A DNA stretch of 64,000 bases from an uncultured Verrucomicrobiota bacterium (GTDB lineage: Bacteria; Verrucomicrobiota; Verrucomicrobiia; Opitutales; Seribacteraceae). A program made the translations under genes and the position numbers. Each line of letters opens with the position of its first letter. Within the stretch, counting starts at the first letter, position 1. The notes beneath the pieces were generated by a model, which saw only the letters and a program-made list of their open reading frames with translations, was not told the DNA's origin and did no database searches. Positions 45,125 through 56,509 of this stretch are shown here, in pieces. The stretch is from contig CACFTI010000008.1 of assembly GCA_902569115.1 (NCBI GenBank), forward strand, positions 1 to 64,000, given 5' to 3'.

Positions 45125-46915
45125 GTGGTTGAAGGTAATCTTGTTATCGTAAAGCCACCTATCGTTGTTAGAGATTTTGCAGTATTGCTTGGACTGAAGC
45201 CCTTTCAACTCATTTCCGAGCTTATGGAGATGGGTATTTTTGCCTCCATGAATCAGACGATTGAAGAGGATGTGGCAAGGAAAATTTCTAAGGTAAAAGG
45301 CTTTGATCTTGAAATTAAACATAGAGGTGAAAAAGCTGACAAACCCAAAGTAAAGGAAGAGAAAATCGATGAAGATGACGAGAGCTTACTTCAACTGCGT
45401 CCACCAGTTGTTTGTATTCTGGGTCATGTTGATCACGGTAAAACCACACTTTTAGATACTATTCGTAAAGCCAATGTAGTAGCTGGGGAAGCAGGTGGTA
45501 TTACTCAGCATGTGGGTGCTTATCAAATTACACATGGTGATAACAAAATAACTTTTTTGGATACCCCTGGTCATGCAGCTTTCTCGAAGATTCGAGAGCG
45601 CGGGGCAAATTTAACTGATGTTTCTGTTCTCGTTGTGGCTGCAGATGATGGTTTCATGCCTCAAACTGATGAAGCGTTAAAGTTTGCTCAACGATCTCAA
45701 AGTGCACTTATCGTAGCCATAAACAAAATGGATGCGAAAGGTGCAGACGCCGATAAAGTCAAAACGCAAATGCAGGAACGGTCGATCCCTTCTGAAGATT
45801 GGGGTGGCGATATAGTTACAGTTCCAATTTCTGCCTTGAACGGCGATAATGTCGAGGAATTATTAGACATGATTCTCCTTCAAGCTGAAGTTATGGAACT
45901 CAAGGCAAATCCCGATGCAGTTTCAGAGGGAGTTATCATTGAGGCAAGGCAGGAAATCGGACGCGGTCCAACTGCGACGGTCATTGTGCAGAAAGGAACT
46001 CTGAAAATTGGTGACGCAATCCACTGCGGAGAAGTTTACTGTAAAGTAAAAGCGATGATCGATGATCAGGGTAACCAAGTGAAAAATGCCCCTCCAAGTA
46101 CTCCAGTTAATATTCTTGGGTGGTCTGGCGTTCCCGCAGCGGGTGCAATTTTCAGAAGAAGTAAGAATGAACGCGAAGCACGCAGAGAAGTTGATGAATA
46201 TTTGCAAGATAGCAAAGTAGTTGAGTCAGTTCCTACAGAAGCTGACGAACAAGAATCTTCAGGAGTAGATGCACTCTTTGCAGCTATTTCTAAAAGCAAA
46301 GCCACAAGCTATAAGGTTATACTTAAGGCAGATGTTCGAGGATCATTGGAAGCATTGCAGGGTTCGCTTGAGATAATAGAAAGCGATAAGATTTTACTTG
46401 AAATTTTACAAGGCGATGTTGGTCCAATTACCAAGAACGATGTTCAAATGGCGAAGACTTCCGGCGCGGATGTTATCGGTTTCAATGTTAAGTTGGACAA
46501 CGGTGTTATGGGTGAAGCAAAGCATCAAGGTGTTCAGGTTTTCCAAAATAGCATCATTTATGAGATCATTGATCTTGTTAAAGATAATATGGCTGATCTC
46601 CTTGAACCAGAAGTAATCGAAAAGAAAACCGGTCGTGCAGAAATCCGCCAAGTATTTAAACTTAGCAAGGGACGCACAGTGGCTGGTTCTATGGTTATGG
46701 AGGGATCGATTACTCGAAATAAAGGAGCTCGTTTGCTACGCGGTAATGAAGTTTTAGCGGAAGGTAAGATAGACACACTCAAGAGGTTTAAGGATGATGC
46801 GACTGAGGTCAAAGCTGGCTTTGAGTGTGGCATTCACCTGGAAGGTTTCGATCGTTATGAGGAGGGTGATGTCATTGAATCTTTCGAACTAGAGAAGACA
46901 CGCCCCACCTTGTAA
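45125..46915 (+). CDS. infB: Translation initiation factor IF-2, main part (second frame)
   Basis: 596 residues from a GTG at 45125. A second IF2-N module ([20 protein letters not shown]) is followed by the G domain with GHVDHGKT at residues 100-107, DTPGHAAF and NKMD, then domain II and the C-terminal domains with [18 protein letters not shown] and [20 protein letters not shown]-2 brings initiator tRNA to the 30S ribosome with GTP. The GTG may be an internal start, as known for the beta and gamma isoforms of enterobacterial infB, so this part could be made even without frameshifting. It is 15 bp before rbfA. Confidence 0.9.
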   Translation: MVEGNLVIVKPPIVVRDFAVLLGLKPFQLISELMEMGIFASMNQTIEEDVARKISKVKGFDLEIKHRGEKADKPKVKEEKIDEDDESLLQLRPPVVCILGHVDHGKTTLLDTIRKANVVAGEAGGITQHVGAYQITHGDNKITFLDTPGHAAFSKIRERGANLTDVSVLVVAADDGFMPQTDEALKFAQRSQSALIVAINKMDAKGADADKVKTQMQERSIPSEDWGGDIVTVPISALNGDNVEELLDMILLQAEVMELKANPDAVSEGVIIEARQEIGRGPTATVIVQKGTLKIGDAIHCGEVYCKVKAMIDDQGNQVKNAPPSTPVNILGWSGVPAAGAIFRRSKNEREARREVDEYLQDSKVVESVPTEADEQESSGVDALFAAISKSKATSYKVILKADVRGSLEALQGSLEIIESDKILLEILQGDVGPITKNDVQMAKTSGADVIGFNVKLDNGVMGEAKHQGVQVFQNSIIYEIIDLVKDNMADLLEPEVIEKKTGRAEIRQVFKLSKGRTVAGSMVMEGSITRNKGARLLRGNEVLAEGKIDTLKRFKDDATEVKAGFECGIHLEGFDRYEEGDVIESFELEKTRPTL

Positions 46916-46930
46916 GCACAGCTTTTAAAA

Positions 46931-47296
46931 ATGAGCCTACGTCTTGCTCGTGTAAATGAATTGGTTCGCCGCGAGATAGGGATGTATTTAAGTACTCGCT
47001 ACAGGACTGAAACTGTTCGATGGACAATCACCTCAGTTGAAGTTTCAGCAGATTTAAGGAATGCGACCGTTGCCTATTCGGTAATTGGCGAAGAATCAGA
47101 TGCTCGGGAAGCTGTTCAGTTTTTCAGGAAACGGGCAGGTGAAATTCGTAAGGTGGTGAGTAAGAATGTTATTCTGAAGTATTCTCCAAAACTTCATTTT
47201 GTTCGTGATTATGGTATAGAGCGAGGTAATCGAGTGATGGAAATTCTAGATGAGATTGAGAATCAAGATCAAACCCAGGAAAAGAACGAAACATAG
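46931..47296 (+). CDS. rbfA: 30S ribosome-binding factor A
   Basis: 121 residues. The RbfA fold is recognisable: RLARVNELVRREIGMYL at the N-terminus, WTITSVEVSADLRNATVAYSVIG, then KYSPKLHFVRDYGIERGNRVMEILDEIE. It assists late 30S assembly by binding near the 5' end of 16S rRNA. Position after infB is the conserved order. The short charged tail (DQTQEKNET) is ordinary. Confidence 0.93.
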   Translation: MSLRLARVNELVRREIGMYLSTRYRTETVRWTITSVEVSADLRNATVAYSVIGEESDAREAVQFFRKRAGEIRKVVSKNVILKYSPKLHFVRDYGIERGNRVMEILDEIENQDQTQEKNET

Positions 47297-47344
47297 TGTC
47301 ACCTCTTGTGACACCTCAAGTGCCAAAGTGAGACTTGGTGGCAC
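47296..47344 (+). promoter_or_regulatory. Two inverted repeats upstream of dnaK
   Basis: A perfect 7-bp inverted repeat, GTGTCAC-CTCTT-GTGACAC, starts at the last base of the rbfA stop codon (47296-47314). A second, GTGCCA/TGGCAC with a 13-nt interval, covers 47320-47344. Neither is followed by a T run, so termination is doubtful. They are not CIRCE (TTAGCACTC-N9-GAGTGCTAA). They may be regulator-binding sites or an RNA structure between rbfA and dnaK. Confidence 0.45.
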
Positions 47345-47354
47345 ACTATTTTCT

Positions 47355-47383
47355 GTGACTTGAATTTGATTTTGATTTATATT
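47355..47383 (+). promoter_or_regulatory. Putative sigma-70-type promoter for dnaK
   Basis: -35 GTGACT (TGAC core) at 47355-47360, 17-bp spacer, -10 TATATT at 47378-47383 (five of six). Predicted start is near 47390, about 55 bases before the dnaK GTG. It would allow dnaK to be expressed separately from nusA-infB-rbfA. No typical heat-shock sigma -10 is seen. Confidence 0.4.
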
Positions 47384-47444
47384 GCTCTTTATCAAAGACT
47401 TAAGGTTTTTGCGGGATAGGCATGCAAGTTGCACTTTAAGTTTC

Positions 47445-49406
47445 GTGAGTAAAATTATAGGTATTGATTTAGGCACGAGTAATTCGTGTATGGCAGTAAT
47501 GGAAGCTGGTGAACCTAAGGTAATTCCAAATTCTGAAGGTAACCGCACAACTCCTTCGATCGTTGCATTTGGCAAGGATGGGGAAAGGCTAGTTGGTCAA
47601 TCGGCAAAACGGCAAGCCGTTACAAACCCGGCTAATACAATCTTTTCAGCGAAAAGACTCATTGGTCGAAAGTTTTCGGAAATAAAAGATGAAATTTCCA
47701 CTCTGCCTTTTAAAGTTGTGGAGGGCAAAAACGGAGCAGCTGTCATTGAGTGTGATATTGATGGAAAATCTGAAACATTCATGCCCGAGCAGATTGCCTC
47801 CATGGTTCTATCAAAACTGAAGGCAGATGCTGAGTCTTACTTAGGAGAGCCTGTCACAAAAGCTGTTATTACTGTTCCGGCTTACTTTAACGATGATCAG
47901 CGTAGAGCCACAAAAGATGCTGGTGCCATCGCAGGTTTAGAGGTGGAGCGCATTATCAACGAACCCACCGCAGCATCCCTTGCATATGGATTAGACAAGA
48001 AAGGTGAGGAAACGATTGCGGTTTATGATCTAGGAGGTGGTACCTTTGATATTAGTGTCTTGGAAATCGCTGAAGGGGTTTTTGAAGTCAAAGCGACCAA
48101 TGGAGATACTCAGCTTGGTGGTGATAATTGGGATCAGTACATTATTGATTGGCTTATTGAAGAATTCAAGAATGACCAAGGCATCGACTTGGCCGGTGAC
48201 CCTATGGCTATGCAGCGCCTTAAGGAGGAAGCAGAGAAAGCTAAAATGGCACTTTCATCCTCTCAGTCCACTGATATTAATTTACCCTTTATCACGGCTG
48301 ATGCATCAGGGCCAAAACACCTAAATGTTTCCCTGACAAGAGCGAAACTTGAGCAAATTTGCGACGATCTTTATGCCAGAACCAAAGCACCATTTGAGGC
48401 ATGCCTGAAGGATTCAGGTCTTAACATTGGTGAGGTCAGCAATCTCGTACTTGTAGGCGGGATGACCCGTAGTCCTAAAATTGTGGAGCTTGCCAAAGAG
48501 CTTGGTGGTAAAGATCCTCATCAAGGAGTTAATCCTGACGAAGTGGTTGCTATCGGTGCTGCTATTCAGGGTGCGGTTCTTCAGGGTGATGTTAATGATG
48601 TCCTGCTTCTTGATGTTACTCCACTTACTCTTGGCATTGAAACAGCGGGTGGTGTGTCGACTCCAATGATTGAGCGTAACACGACTATACCAACCAAAAA
48701 ATCTCAAGTTTTTTCAACAGCTGCTGACAATCAACCTGCGGTAGATATTGTTGTTCTGCAAGGTGAGCGATCCATGTCGAATGACAACAAAAAATTAGGC
48801 GATTTCAAGTTGGATGGGATTCGTCCCGCCCCCCGGGGAACACCACAGATTGAAGTTACCTTCGATATTGATGCCAACGGTATTTTAAATGTAACAGCTA
48901 AAGATAAAGATACGGGTAAAGATCAAAAGATCACGATATCTGGTTCATCAAGCATGGATGAAGATGAAGTTGAACGTTTAAGGAAAGAAGCTGAGAAGTT
49001 TGCAGATTCTGATAAAGAGAAGAAGGATCAGGTGCAGGTTCGCAATGAATTAGATTCCATGGTCTATCAGTGCGAAAAACAACTTTCTGACCTAGGTGAT
49101 AAAGCGCCCAAAGAGCTAAAGGAATCTATTGATGGAATCCTCGCTGAATCCAAAAAGGTTTTAGAAAATCAAGGAGCTTCACTTTCCGAACTTAAAGAAG
49201 CAAAAGATTCATTGCAGAAGACTTTTGAGCAACTCGGACAGGAAGCGATGAAAAATGCGGGTGCTGCAGGTGCAGGACCCGAAGCTTCAAACGAATCGCA
49301 AAGCCAGGAATCCACAGGCACCAAGACTTCTGAAAAGGCGGATAAGGATGATGACATCGTCGATGCTGATTTTGAAGTCGTTGATGAAGCTGATAAGAAA
49401 GAATAA
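47445..49406 (+). CDS. dnaK: Chaperone protein DnaK (Hsp70)
   Basis: 653 residues from GTG 47445; earlier in-frame starts give a non-family extension. The ATPase domain begins [20 protein letters not shown], followed by [34 protein letters not shown] and the [19 protein letters not shown] block. The substrate-binding domain has [14 protein letters not shown] and [19 protein letters not shown]. The tail is acidic, ending [14 protein letters not shown], similar to other bacterial DnaK (EEVD-like). It folds proteins with DnaJ and GrpE, which are not encoded in this window. Followed by groES-groEL. Confidence 0.97.
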   Translation: MSKIIGIDLGTSNSCMAVMEAGEPKVIPNSEGNRTTPSIVAFGKDGERLVGQSAKRQAVTNPANTIFSAKRLIGRKFSEIKDEISTLPFKVVEGKNGAAVIECDIDGKSETFMPEQIASMVLSKLKADAESYLGEPVTKAVITVPAYFNDDQRRATKDAGAIAGLEVERIINEPTAASLAYGLDKKGEETIAVYDLGGGTFDISVLEIAEGVFEVKATNGDTQLGGDNWDQYIIDWLIEEFKNDQGIDLAGDPMAMQRLKEEAEKAKMALSSSQSTDINLPFITADASGPKHLNVSLTRAKLEQICDDLYARTKAPFEACLKDSGLNIGEVSNLVLVGGMTRSPKIVELAKELGGKDPHQGVNPDEVVAIGAAIQGAVLQGDVNDVLLLDVTPLTLGIETAGGVSTPMIERNTTIPTKKSQVFSTAADNQPAVDIVVLQGERSMSNDNKKLGDFKLDGIRPAPRGTPQIEVTFDIDANGILNVTAKDKDTGKDQKITISGSSSMDEDEVERLRKEAEKFADSDKEKKDQVQVRNELDSMVYQCEKQLSDLGDKAPKELKESIDGILAESKKVLENQGASLSELKEAKDSLQKTFEQLGQEAMKNAGAAGAGPEASNESQSQESTGTKTSEKADKDDDIVDADFEVVDEADKKE

Positions 49407-49484
49407 ATTTCTGCGTTCGATTTCAACTAGTTTATCTCGTACGCCCTAACCTCACATATCAAACCAAACCCAAAAAAAAGGAAA

Positions 49485-49781
49485 ATGAGTAAAGTAAAAA
49501 TCACTCCATTGGGAGATCGTGTCCTTGTGAAGCAAGTCGATGAAGACGAGCAAATCAAGGGCGGGATCATTATTCCCGATTCCGCTAAGGAAAAGCCGCA
49601 AGAAGCAGAAGTCGTAGCTCTTGGTACTGGAAAGAAAGATGATGACGGTAATGTCATTCCTTTCCAAGTCAAGAAGGGAGACAAAGTATTGATCAGCAAA
49701 TACGGTGGCACTGAAGTCAAACTCGACGATGTTGAATACCAACTCGTTCGTGAGGATGACATCCTTGGTGTTGTCGGATAA
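49485..49781 (+). CDS. groES: Co-chaperonin GroES
   Basis: 98 residues, standard length. Starts [20 protein letters not shown], with mobile loop [20 protein letters not shown] and [24 protein letters not shown] near the end. An AAAAGGAAA immediately before the ATG is one of the few good ribosome-binding sites in the window. It caps the GroEL ring. It lies 42 bp upstream of groEL and 78 bp after dnaK. Confidence 0.97.
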   Translation: MSKVKITPLGDRVLVKQVDEDEQIKGGIIIPDSAKEKPQEAEVVALGTGKKDDDGNVIPFQVKKGDKVLISKYGGTEVKLDDVEYQLVREDDILGVVG

Positions 49782-49811
49782 GTTGCCCCTTAACGATCTT
49801 TTAATAACTAA

Positions 49812-51452
<1,641 letters not shown>

Positions 51453-51481
51453 TTCAAAAGAATTAACATCCATTTAAAATT

Positions 51482-51510
51482 GGGCACGCCAAATGGCGTG
51501 CCCTTTTTTT
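51482..51510 (+). terminator. Strong rho-independent terminator after groEL
   Basis: GGGCACGCC, loop AAAT, GGCGTGCCC: a perfect 9-bp GC-rich stem followed by seven T. It ends the groES-groEL transcript. Confidence 0.93.
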
Positions 51511-51565
51511 ACTTTAGGTAAATATAAACTTTTGGTGCCCTTAATTTCGTATTACAAAAAAACTG

Positions 51566-52798
51566 ATGAAGTATTTATATGTAGTAATATCCTCTTTTTT
51601 CTTTTTATCGTTTTTAAAAGTAAATGGAGAATGGAATCAATTTCGGGGTGTAAGCGGTCAAGGACATGTAGATACCAAGATTCCAAAGTTTTGGAGCCAG
51701 AACTCACCCAACCTTGCATGGAGGACACCCATAAGTGGCACGGCGTGGTCTTCTCCGATATTAGTCCATGATCAAATTGTTTTTACCAATGCCCGGACCT
51801 TAAGTGACGGAAAATCCTTGGATTTAGAAGTGGTTGCTTTAAACGAGTCCAACGGGAAAATATCTTGGAGGATTTCACTCTTTACTTATCCTGATTTGCC
51901 CAGAATTCATCGCAAAAATAGCTATGCGAGCCCAACGCCTTATTTTGACAGCGAATCTATTTTTGTGCACTATGGGAATTTAGGTACTGCTTGCTTAAAT
52001 ACTGATGGAAAAACCAGATGGAAAAAAGTTTTTGATTATAGCCCAGTACATGGAAGTGGATGCTCCCCTGTGGTTCATGATAACTTATTAATATTTAGTG
52101 CCGATGGTGAGAGTGATCCATGTATTTATGGTCTCGATAAAAAGAACGGCAATATACGTTGGAAGACAACCAGGACGAGTAAGACAAAGAAGAACTTTTC
52201 TTTTTGTACGCCATTAGTCGTACCTAGAGGAAGTGGACTTCAAATTATAAGCCCAGCTAGTGAATTTGTATTTTCTTATTCTTTAGAAGGTAAAGAACTT
52301 TGGAAATTTAATTACCCTGGTGGCTACTCAGTTGTCCCGAGACCGGTATTTGCTGATGGAATCGTTTTTGTTAGCAGCGGATATGATCGGCCAACCTTGT
52401 ATGCTATTAAAACGGATGGAGTAGGGGATGTAACTGGCTCAAAATTAATATGGAAGACAAGTAAGTCAGTTCCTCGTAATTCCTCTATTATCGTAATAAA
52501 TAACCTCCTGTTCATGGCTGCTGATAATGGTGTTGTTAGTTGCCTGGATGCAAAGACTGGAACAACTCATTGGATAGAACGGGTAGGAGGGAGTTGTTCA
52601 TCTTCACTCCTCCACGCAAATGGCTTCATCTATCTTACTGATGAGACAGGTAAAACCTTTGTTTTTGAAGCAAAGAGAAAGTATCAATTAAGGGCAGTTA
52701 ATGATTTGAAGGAACGGACTCTTGCCAGTTCGATGGCATATAATAGTTCTGTTTTTATTAGGACAGAAAAAGCCATTTATCGATTTGATACAGAGTGA
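51566..52798 (+). CDS. Secreted PQQ-like beta-propeller protein
   Basis: 410 residues with a signal peptide (MKYLYVVISSFFFLSFLKVNG) and a propeller made of Trp-docking blades: EWNQFRGVSGQGH, WRTPISGTAWSSPIL, KKNGNIRWKTTRTS, GKELWKFNYPGG, DAKTGTTHWIER. Same class as 1720-2925 but clearly diverged. BamB-like or related binding protein; no catalytic residues recognised. Stands alone after the groEL terminator and converges with lipA. Confidence 0.8.
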   Translation: MKYLYVVISSFFFLSFLKVNGEWNQFRGVSGQGHVDTKIPKFWSQNSPNLAWRTPISGTAWSSPILVHDQIVFTNARTLSDGKSLDLEVVALNESNGKISWRISLFTYPDLPRIHRKNSYASPTPYFDSESIFVHYGNLGTACLNTDGKTRWKKVFDYSPVHGSGCSPVVHDNLLIFSADGESDPCIYGLDKKNGNIRWKTTRTSKTKKNFSFCTPLVVPRGSGLQIISPASEFVFSYSLEGKELWKFNYPGGYSVVPRPVFADGIVFVSSGYDRPTLYAIKTDGVGDVTGSKLIWKTSKSVPRNSSIIVINNLLFMAADNGVVSCLDAKTGTTHWIERVGGSCSSSLLHANGFIYLTDETGKTFVFEAKRKYQLRAVNDLKERTLASSMAYNSSVFIRTEKAIYRFDTE

Positions 52799-52804
52799 AT
52801 TGAA

Positions 52805-53692
52805 TTAGGCGGATGCTTTCTGCTGTGTCTTGAATTGCGCAGATTGTTCTTCTGCATGATAAGAGGAACGAACCAACGGGCCAGATTCTACGACCTCTAT
52901 TCCCAGTGCCAAAGCCTCGGCTTTCCATTGGTCGAATTCTTCGGGGGTTGCCCAGCGGTCGATCGGGGCATACTCAGAACTTGGCTGCAGGTATTGACCC
53001 AAAGTAAGAACATTTAAACCGATGGCTGCGAGATCTTCAATCGCGGTACGAATCTCATTCTGCTTTTCTCCCAAACCAAGCATGATTCCAGATTTAATTT
53101 TAAAGCCTCGTTTCCTTGCATGACTTAAAACATCAAGGCTTCTTTGATAACTGGCGGTTTTGCGGATGGGCCTTTGCAGTCTTTCGACTGTTTCAAGATT
53201 ATGATTAAAAATATCAGGTTTTGCATCCAATACTAAATCCAGTTTTTCATATTCCCCTTTAAAATCCGGTACGAGAACCTCAATCGCTGTTTGAGGATTG
53301 CGATGGCGAACAGCTCGAATGGTAGCTGCCCAAACTTTAGCCCCACCATCAGGCAAGTCATCTCGGGCAACAGAAGTAAGCACACAATGCCGTAAGCCCA
53401 TTTTAGCAACGGCTTCAGCGACTCGCGGAGGTTCTGCGAGATCAAGTTCAGTTGGTTTACCAGTTTGAACTGCACAGAAACTACAGGCTCTTGTGCAAAT
53501 ATTACCTAAAATCATTAAGGTAGCTGTTCCTCTTGACCAACATTCTCCCATATTGGGGCACTGAGCACTTTGGCAAACAGTGTGGAGCTGATTTTGATCA
53601 ACGATATCCCTGACCTCAGAGTATTGTGGCCCTGCAGGAAGCTTGGCCCTTAACCATGATGGTTTTGCTATCCGTTTGGAATTCCTAGACAT
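52805..53692 (-). CDS. lipA: Lipoyl synthase
   Basis: 295 residues. The auxiliary 4Fe-4S site is CQSAQCPNMGECW and the radical-SAM CxxxCxxC is in GNICTRACSFCAVQTGKP, followed by VLTSVARDDLPDGGA and the TASYQRSLDVLSHARKRG block. It inserts two sulfur atoms into octanoyl groups on lipoyl domains. lipB is not adjacent. A dihydrolipoamide-dehydrogenase-like gene at 62479 could share the pathway, but is not close. Converges with the PQQ-propeller gene (6-bp gap). Confidence 0.96.
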   Translation of the reverse strand: MSRNSKRIAKPSWLRAKLPAGPQYSEVRDIVDQNQLHTVCQSAQCPNMGECWSRGTATLMILGNICTRACSFCAVQTGKPTELDLAEPPRVAEAVAKMGLRHCVLTSVARDDLPDGGAKVWAATIRAVRHRNPQTAIEVLVPDFKGEYEKLDLVLDAKPDIFNHNLETVERLQRPIRKTASYQRSLDVLSHARKRGFKIKSGIMLGLGEKQNEIRTAIEDLAAIGLNVLTLGQYLQPSSEYAPIDRWATPEEFDQWKAEALALGIEVVESGPLVRSSYHAEEQSAQFKTQQKASA

Positions 53693-53703
53693 GGAAAGAT
53701 GAT

Positions 53704-54003
53704 CTAATTTAAATTAATCTCTTCAGGTCCTTGATTACCTGCTGTCCTATTATATTTGAGAGGGTTAGAGTTGTCTTTTTGGAAAACTGTGAATCCATTT
53801 TTTTCCAATTTACCTTTTTCTAGAGTAGCCTTCTCCTTGGTCGAAGAATGGCCTAAAGTTAATGAGGTTGCTGTTATTATTTTTTTAATGGTTTCACCGG
53901 TGATTGGATGAATTTGTAACTCTTTTGCTCCAATTTCTTGCTCAATTTCGATAATTTCATCCACTATCTTGGAATCTAGCACTTTATATTTATAGATAGG
54001 CAT
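53704..54003 (-). CDS. FmdB-like small protein lacking zinc-ribbon cysteines
   Basis: 99 residues. The start MPIYKYKVLDSK and the layout ELQIHPITGETIKKIITATSLTL resemble the FmdB/YfiH-like zinc-ribbon family (MPIYEYxC... CPxCGxxVxRxIS), but no cysteine is present, so zinc cannot be bound in the usual way. Lies 5 bp downstream of topB and 11 bp upstream of lipA, probably in one transcript. Function unknown; family assignment tentative. Confidence 0.55.
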   Translation of the reverse strand: MPIYKYKVLDSKIVDEIIEIEQEIGAKELQIHPITGETIKKIITATSLTLGHSSTKEKATLEKGKLEKNGFTVFQKDNSNPLKYNRTAGNQGPEEINLN

Positions 54004-54008
54004 TGAGT

Positions 54009-56474
54009 TTAAGCAGTTTTAATCTTCTTTTTTGGGGGGCGAGGGGGAAATTCAAAGCCGATGCTTCCATTGTCTTTGAGAATTAAGTTGGCATCAAAAG
54101 GACGCTTGGTCCTTCTTGAAACAAAGCCTTTGATAAGACCCGTTTTTCTTTCGTTAACAAGCTTCTGAAATTCGTCTAATGGGATTTCTTTATCAAGCAA
54201 TTTACGCGTAATCCGGAAATTACAATTACTGTCTGACACTTTTTTATGCTCTGTGCATATGTAAGAAAGTTCGGTTTGTTTAATGGAAGATTCACACACT
54301 GGACACTTGGCTACTTCAGGGGCATCAGCCATTAGTTCCTTCTCATTAGATTCATCTTGGTCTGGCTTATCAAAAACGAAACTTACCTTGAAATCGTCTT
54401 CGAGTTTAAGCATGGCTGAAAACTTTCTGCCAGTTTTAGCAACAAAATCATCGAGTGGACCTATCCGTTTTTCGGTAAGAAGAGAATGAACCTCGTTTTG
54501 TTCGAGCCTTCTCCCTGCAATACTTTTTGAGATCTTGAATTCACCACCTAAGTCCTGAAAATAGCTTAGACCTTCATAAAGGGGTTGTCCATCAACGGGG
54601 GATTTGAGCTCCGTTTGTTTTAAATTATCCTCTGTTTCCTGAAAGCCGGTTGTTTTTGCCACGAAATCCTCGGTCAACTTGGATATTTCCCGCATAAATT
54701 CTTCTCTGGTCATGGTACCATCTTCGATTTTACGAAGTTTATATTCCCATTCACCTGTCATACTTGGACTGGTTAAGACCTCTGTTCCCGCTGCCTTCAG
54801 GAAATCAAATAAATCTTCACCTTTGATCGTCGGGTGTAACTGGGTGGCTTCCCGTCGGAGGTATTTTTCTTTGATTAAATGTTCAATTGTCGAAGCTCGA
54901 GTTGCCGGAGTGCCGAGCCCCTTTTCTTTAAGCGCCTCCGCGAGTTCTTCATCATCGACAAGTTTTCCCGCACCTTCCATCGCCGAAAGTAGAGTTGCCT
55001 CTGTGTACCTCGGAGGTGGCTTTGTTTCGTCTGCTTCGATTTTTGAGTTTATCCGTTTTGCTGAATTTCCGTCTTGTTCAACTAAAGGAACTAAATTTTC
55101 AGCTGACACTTTATCTTTTCCATAAATCGTTAGCCAAGATGGCTCTACGAGAACTTTACCTTCTGTTTTAAAAGTATGATTAGCTAGTTTTGATAAACGA
55201 GTGGTAATGTCCCACTGTGCCGGAGGGTAAAAAACAGCAAGGAATCTTTTAACAATGAGGTTGTAGACCCTTCGTTCGTATTCATCCAGTGATTTAGGGA
55301 CACTATTGGTTGGAATGATAGCAAAGTGATCGCTGATTTGTTTATTATTGAAGATTTTCTTGTTTTTTACATCAACCCAATTTTCGCTAATAATTTTGTC
55401 ACTAAATTGTTTAAATTCGTTAGGTAAAAGTGGCAATATTTCACGGCAGGTGTCCCCGTAATCTTCGGGGAGAGCTTTGGAATCTGTTCTCGGGTATGTG
55501 ATAGCCTTATGCTTTTCGTAGAGTGACTGGGCTATTTGGAGAGTCCTGCTGGCAGATAGAGAGTGTAAACGGTTCGCTTCCCTTTGTAGCGAGGTCAAGT
55601 CATAGAGTTTGCCGGGGCTTTGCGGTGATCTCTTTTTGGATTCAGTGACTTCTGCTGTTTCCAGGCTCTCGATTTCTGCAAGAATCGAATTCGCTTCCTC
55701 TTGATCCCAAAGTCTGTCTATGCGGTCGTGTTTATCATCATTGTTTTTAGAAAAGCCTTCTTTTTGAAAAACCCCAATATAATTTCCTTCTGAGAGGGAA
55801 AATTCAGCAGAGATTTTGAAATAGGATCTAGGGATGAATTCCCGAATCTCCTGTTCCCGGTCTATGACGAGTGAAAGGGTGGGGGTTTGTACTCGACCAA
55901 CCGTTGATACCTGCCTACCGCGAGAAGCGGTTCGCTTAATTGTTACAGCTCGCGTGCCGTTGATTCCGATAAGCCAATCAGACTCTGATCGGCATCTTGC
56001 CGCGTCCTGAAGAGGTTTTAAGTCCTCTGCGTTCCTCAGGTTTGAAAAGGCCTCTTTGATTGAATTATCAGTCATTGAAAGCATCCATAGGCGCTTAGCG
56101 GGTAGTTTGGATTTCGATAATTCGTAAATGTAAGTAAAAATCAGCTCTCCTTCTCTACCGGCATCGCAAGCATTAATAACTTGTTCTATGTCTTTTCGTT
56201 TAAGCTGTTTCTTTAATTGCTGAAATTTTTTCTTGTTGGCGGAGATTGGCTTGAGTTCAAAAGCGGGGGGAATGATTGGAAGATTAGATATTTTCCAGGA
56301 CTTTAATTTCGGATCAAAATCGTCCGGCATATATAATTCAACCAAATGTCCTACGGCACTATCAATCACCCATTCATCGTTTTCAAAATAGTCTTCTTTT
56401 TTGGGAACCTTACCAAGCACTCGGGCAAGATCACGGGCGACACTTGGTTTTTCGGCGATAATCAGTTTTTTCAT
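54009..56474 (-). CDS. topB: DNA topoisomerase III (type IA)
   Basis: 821 residues from ATG 56474; earlier in-frame starts add 11 residues not typical of the family. TOPRIM domain at the N-terminus (KKLIIAEKPSVARDLARVLG, INACDAGREGELIF with acidic residues), the core type IA domain and the catalytic Tyr in ITYPRTDSKAL. After ~620 there is a C-terminal extension with one CxxC...C group (CPVCESSIKQ, YICTEHKKVSDSNCNFR) and other topoisomerase C-terminal-like repeats. It decatenates and relaxes DNA by single-strand passage. Located between the aminotransferase gene and the FmdB-like gene. Confidence 0.9.
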   Translation of the reverse strand: MKKLIIAEKPSVARDLARVLGKVPKKEDYFENDEWVIDSAVGHLVELYMPDDFDPKLKSWKISNLPIIPPAFELKPISANKKKFQQLKKQLKRKDIEQVINACDAGREGELIFTYIYELSKSKLPAKRLWMLSMTDNSIKEAFSNLRNAEDLKPLQDAARCRSESDWLIGINGTRAVTIKRTASRGRQVSTVGRVQTPTLSLVIDREQEIREFIPRSYFKISAEFSLSEGNYIGVFQKEGFSKNNDDKHDRIDRLWDQEEANSILAEIESLETAEVTESKKRSPQSPGKLYDLTSLQREANRLHSLSASRTLQIAQSLYEKHKAITYPRTDSKALPEDYGDTCREILPLLPNEFKQFSDKIISENWVDVKNKKIFNNKQISDHFAIIPTNSVPKSLDEYERRVYNLIVKRFLAVFYPPAQWDITTRLSKLANHTFKTEGKVLVEPSWLTIYGKDKVSAENLVPLVEQDGNSAKRINSKIEADETKPPPRYTEATLLSAMEGAGKLVDDEELAEALKEKGLGTPATRASTIEHLIKEKYLRREATQLHPTIKGEDLFDFLKAAGTEVLTSPSMTGEWEYKLRKIEDGTMTREEFMREISKLTEDFVAKTTGFQETEDNLKQTELKSPVDGQPLYEGLSYFQDLGGEFKISKSIAGRRLEQNEVHSLLTEKRIGPLDDFVAKTGRKFSAMLKLEDDFKVSFVFDKPDQDESNEKELMADAPEVAKCPVCESSIKQTELSYICTEHKKVSDSNCNFRITRKLLDKEIPLDEFQKLVNERKTGLIKGFVSRRTKRPFDANLILKDNGSIGFEFPPRPPKKKIKTA

Positions 56475-56509
56475 TGATTGGCTTGTGCAAAAACTTGGTT
56501 TCAGCAATC

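Noticed and set aside
45101..45322. 73-residue minus-strand frame over the infB junction
   Set aside because: Overlaps conserved IF2-N coding of infB; a shadow frame.
47296..47344. CIRCE element upstream of dnaK
   Set aside because: The inverted repeats do not match TTAGCACTC-N9-GAGTGCTAA in sequence or spacing.
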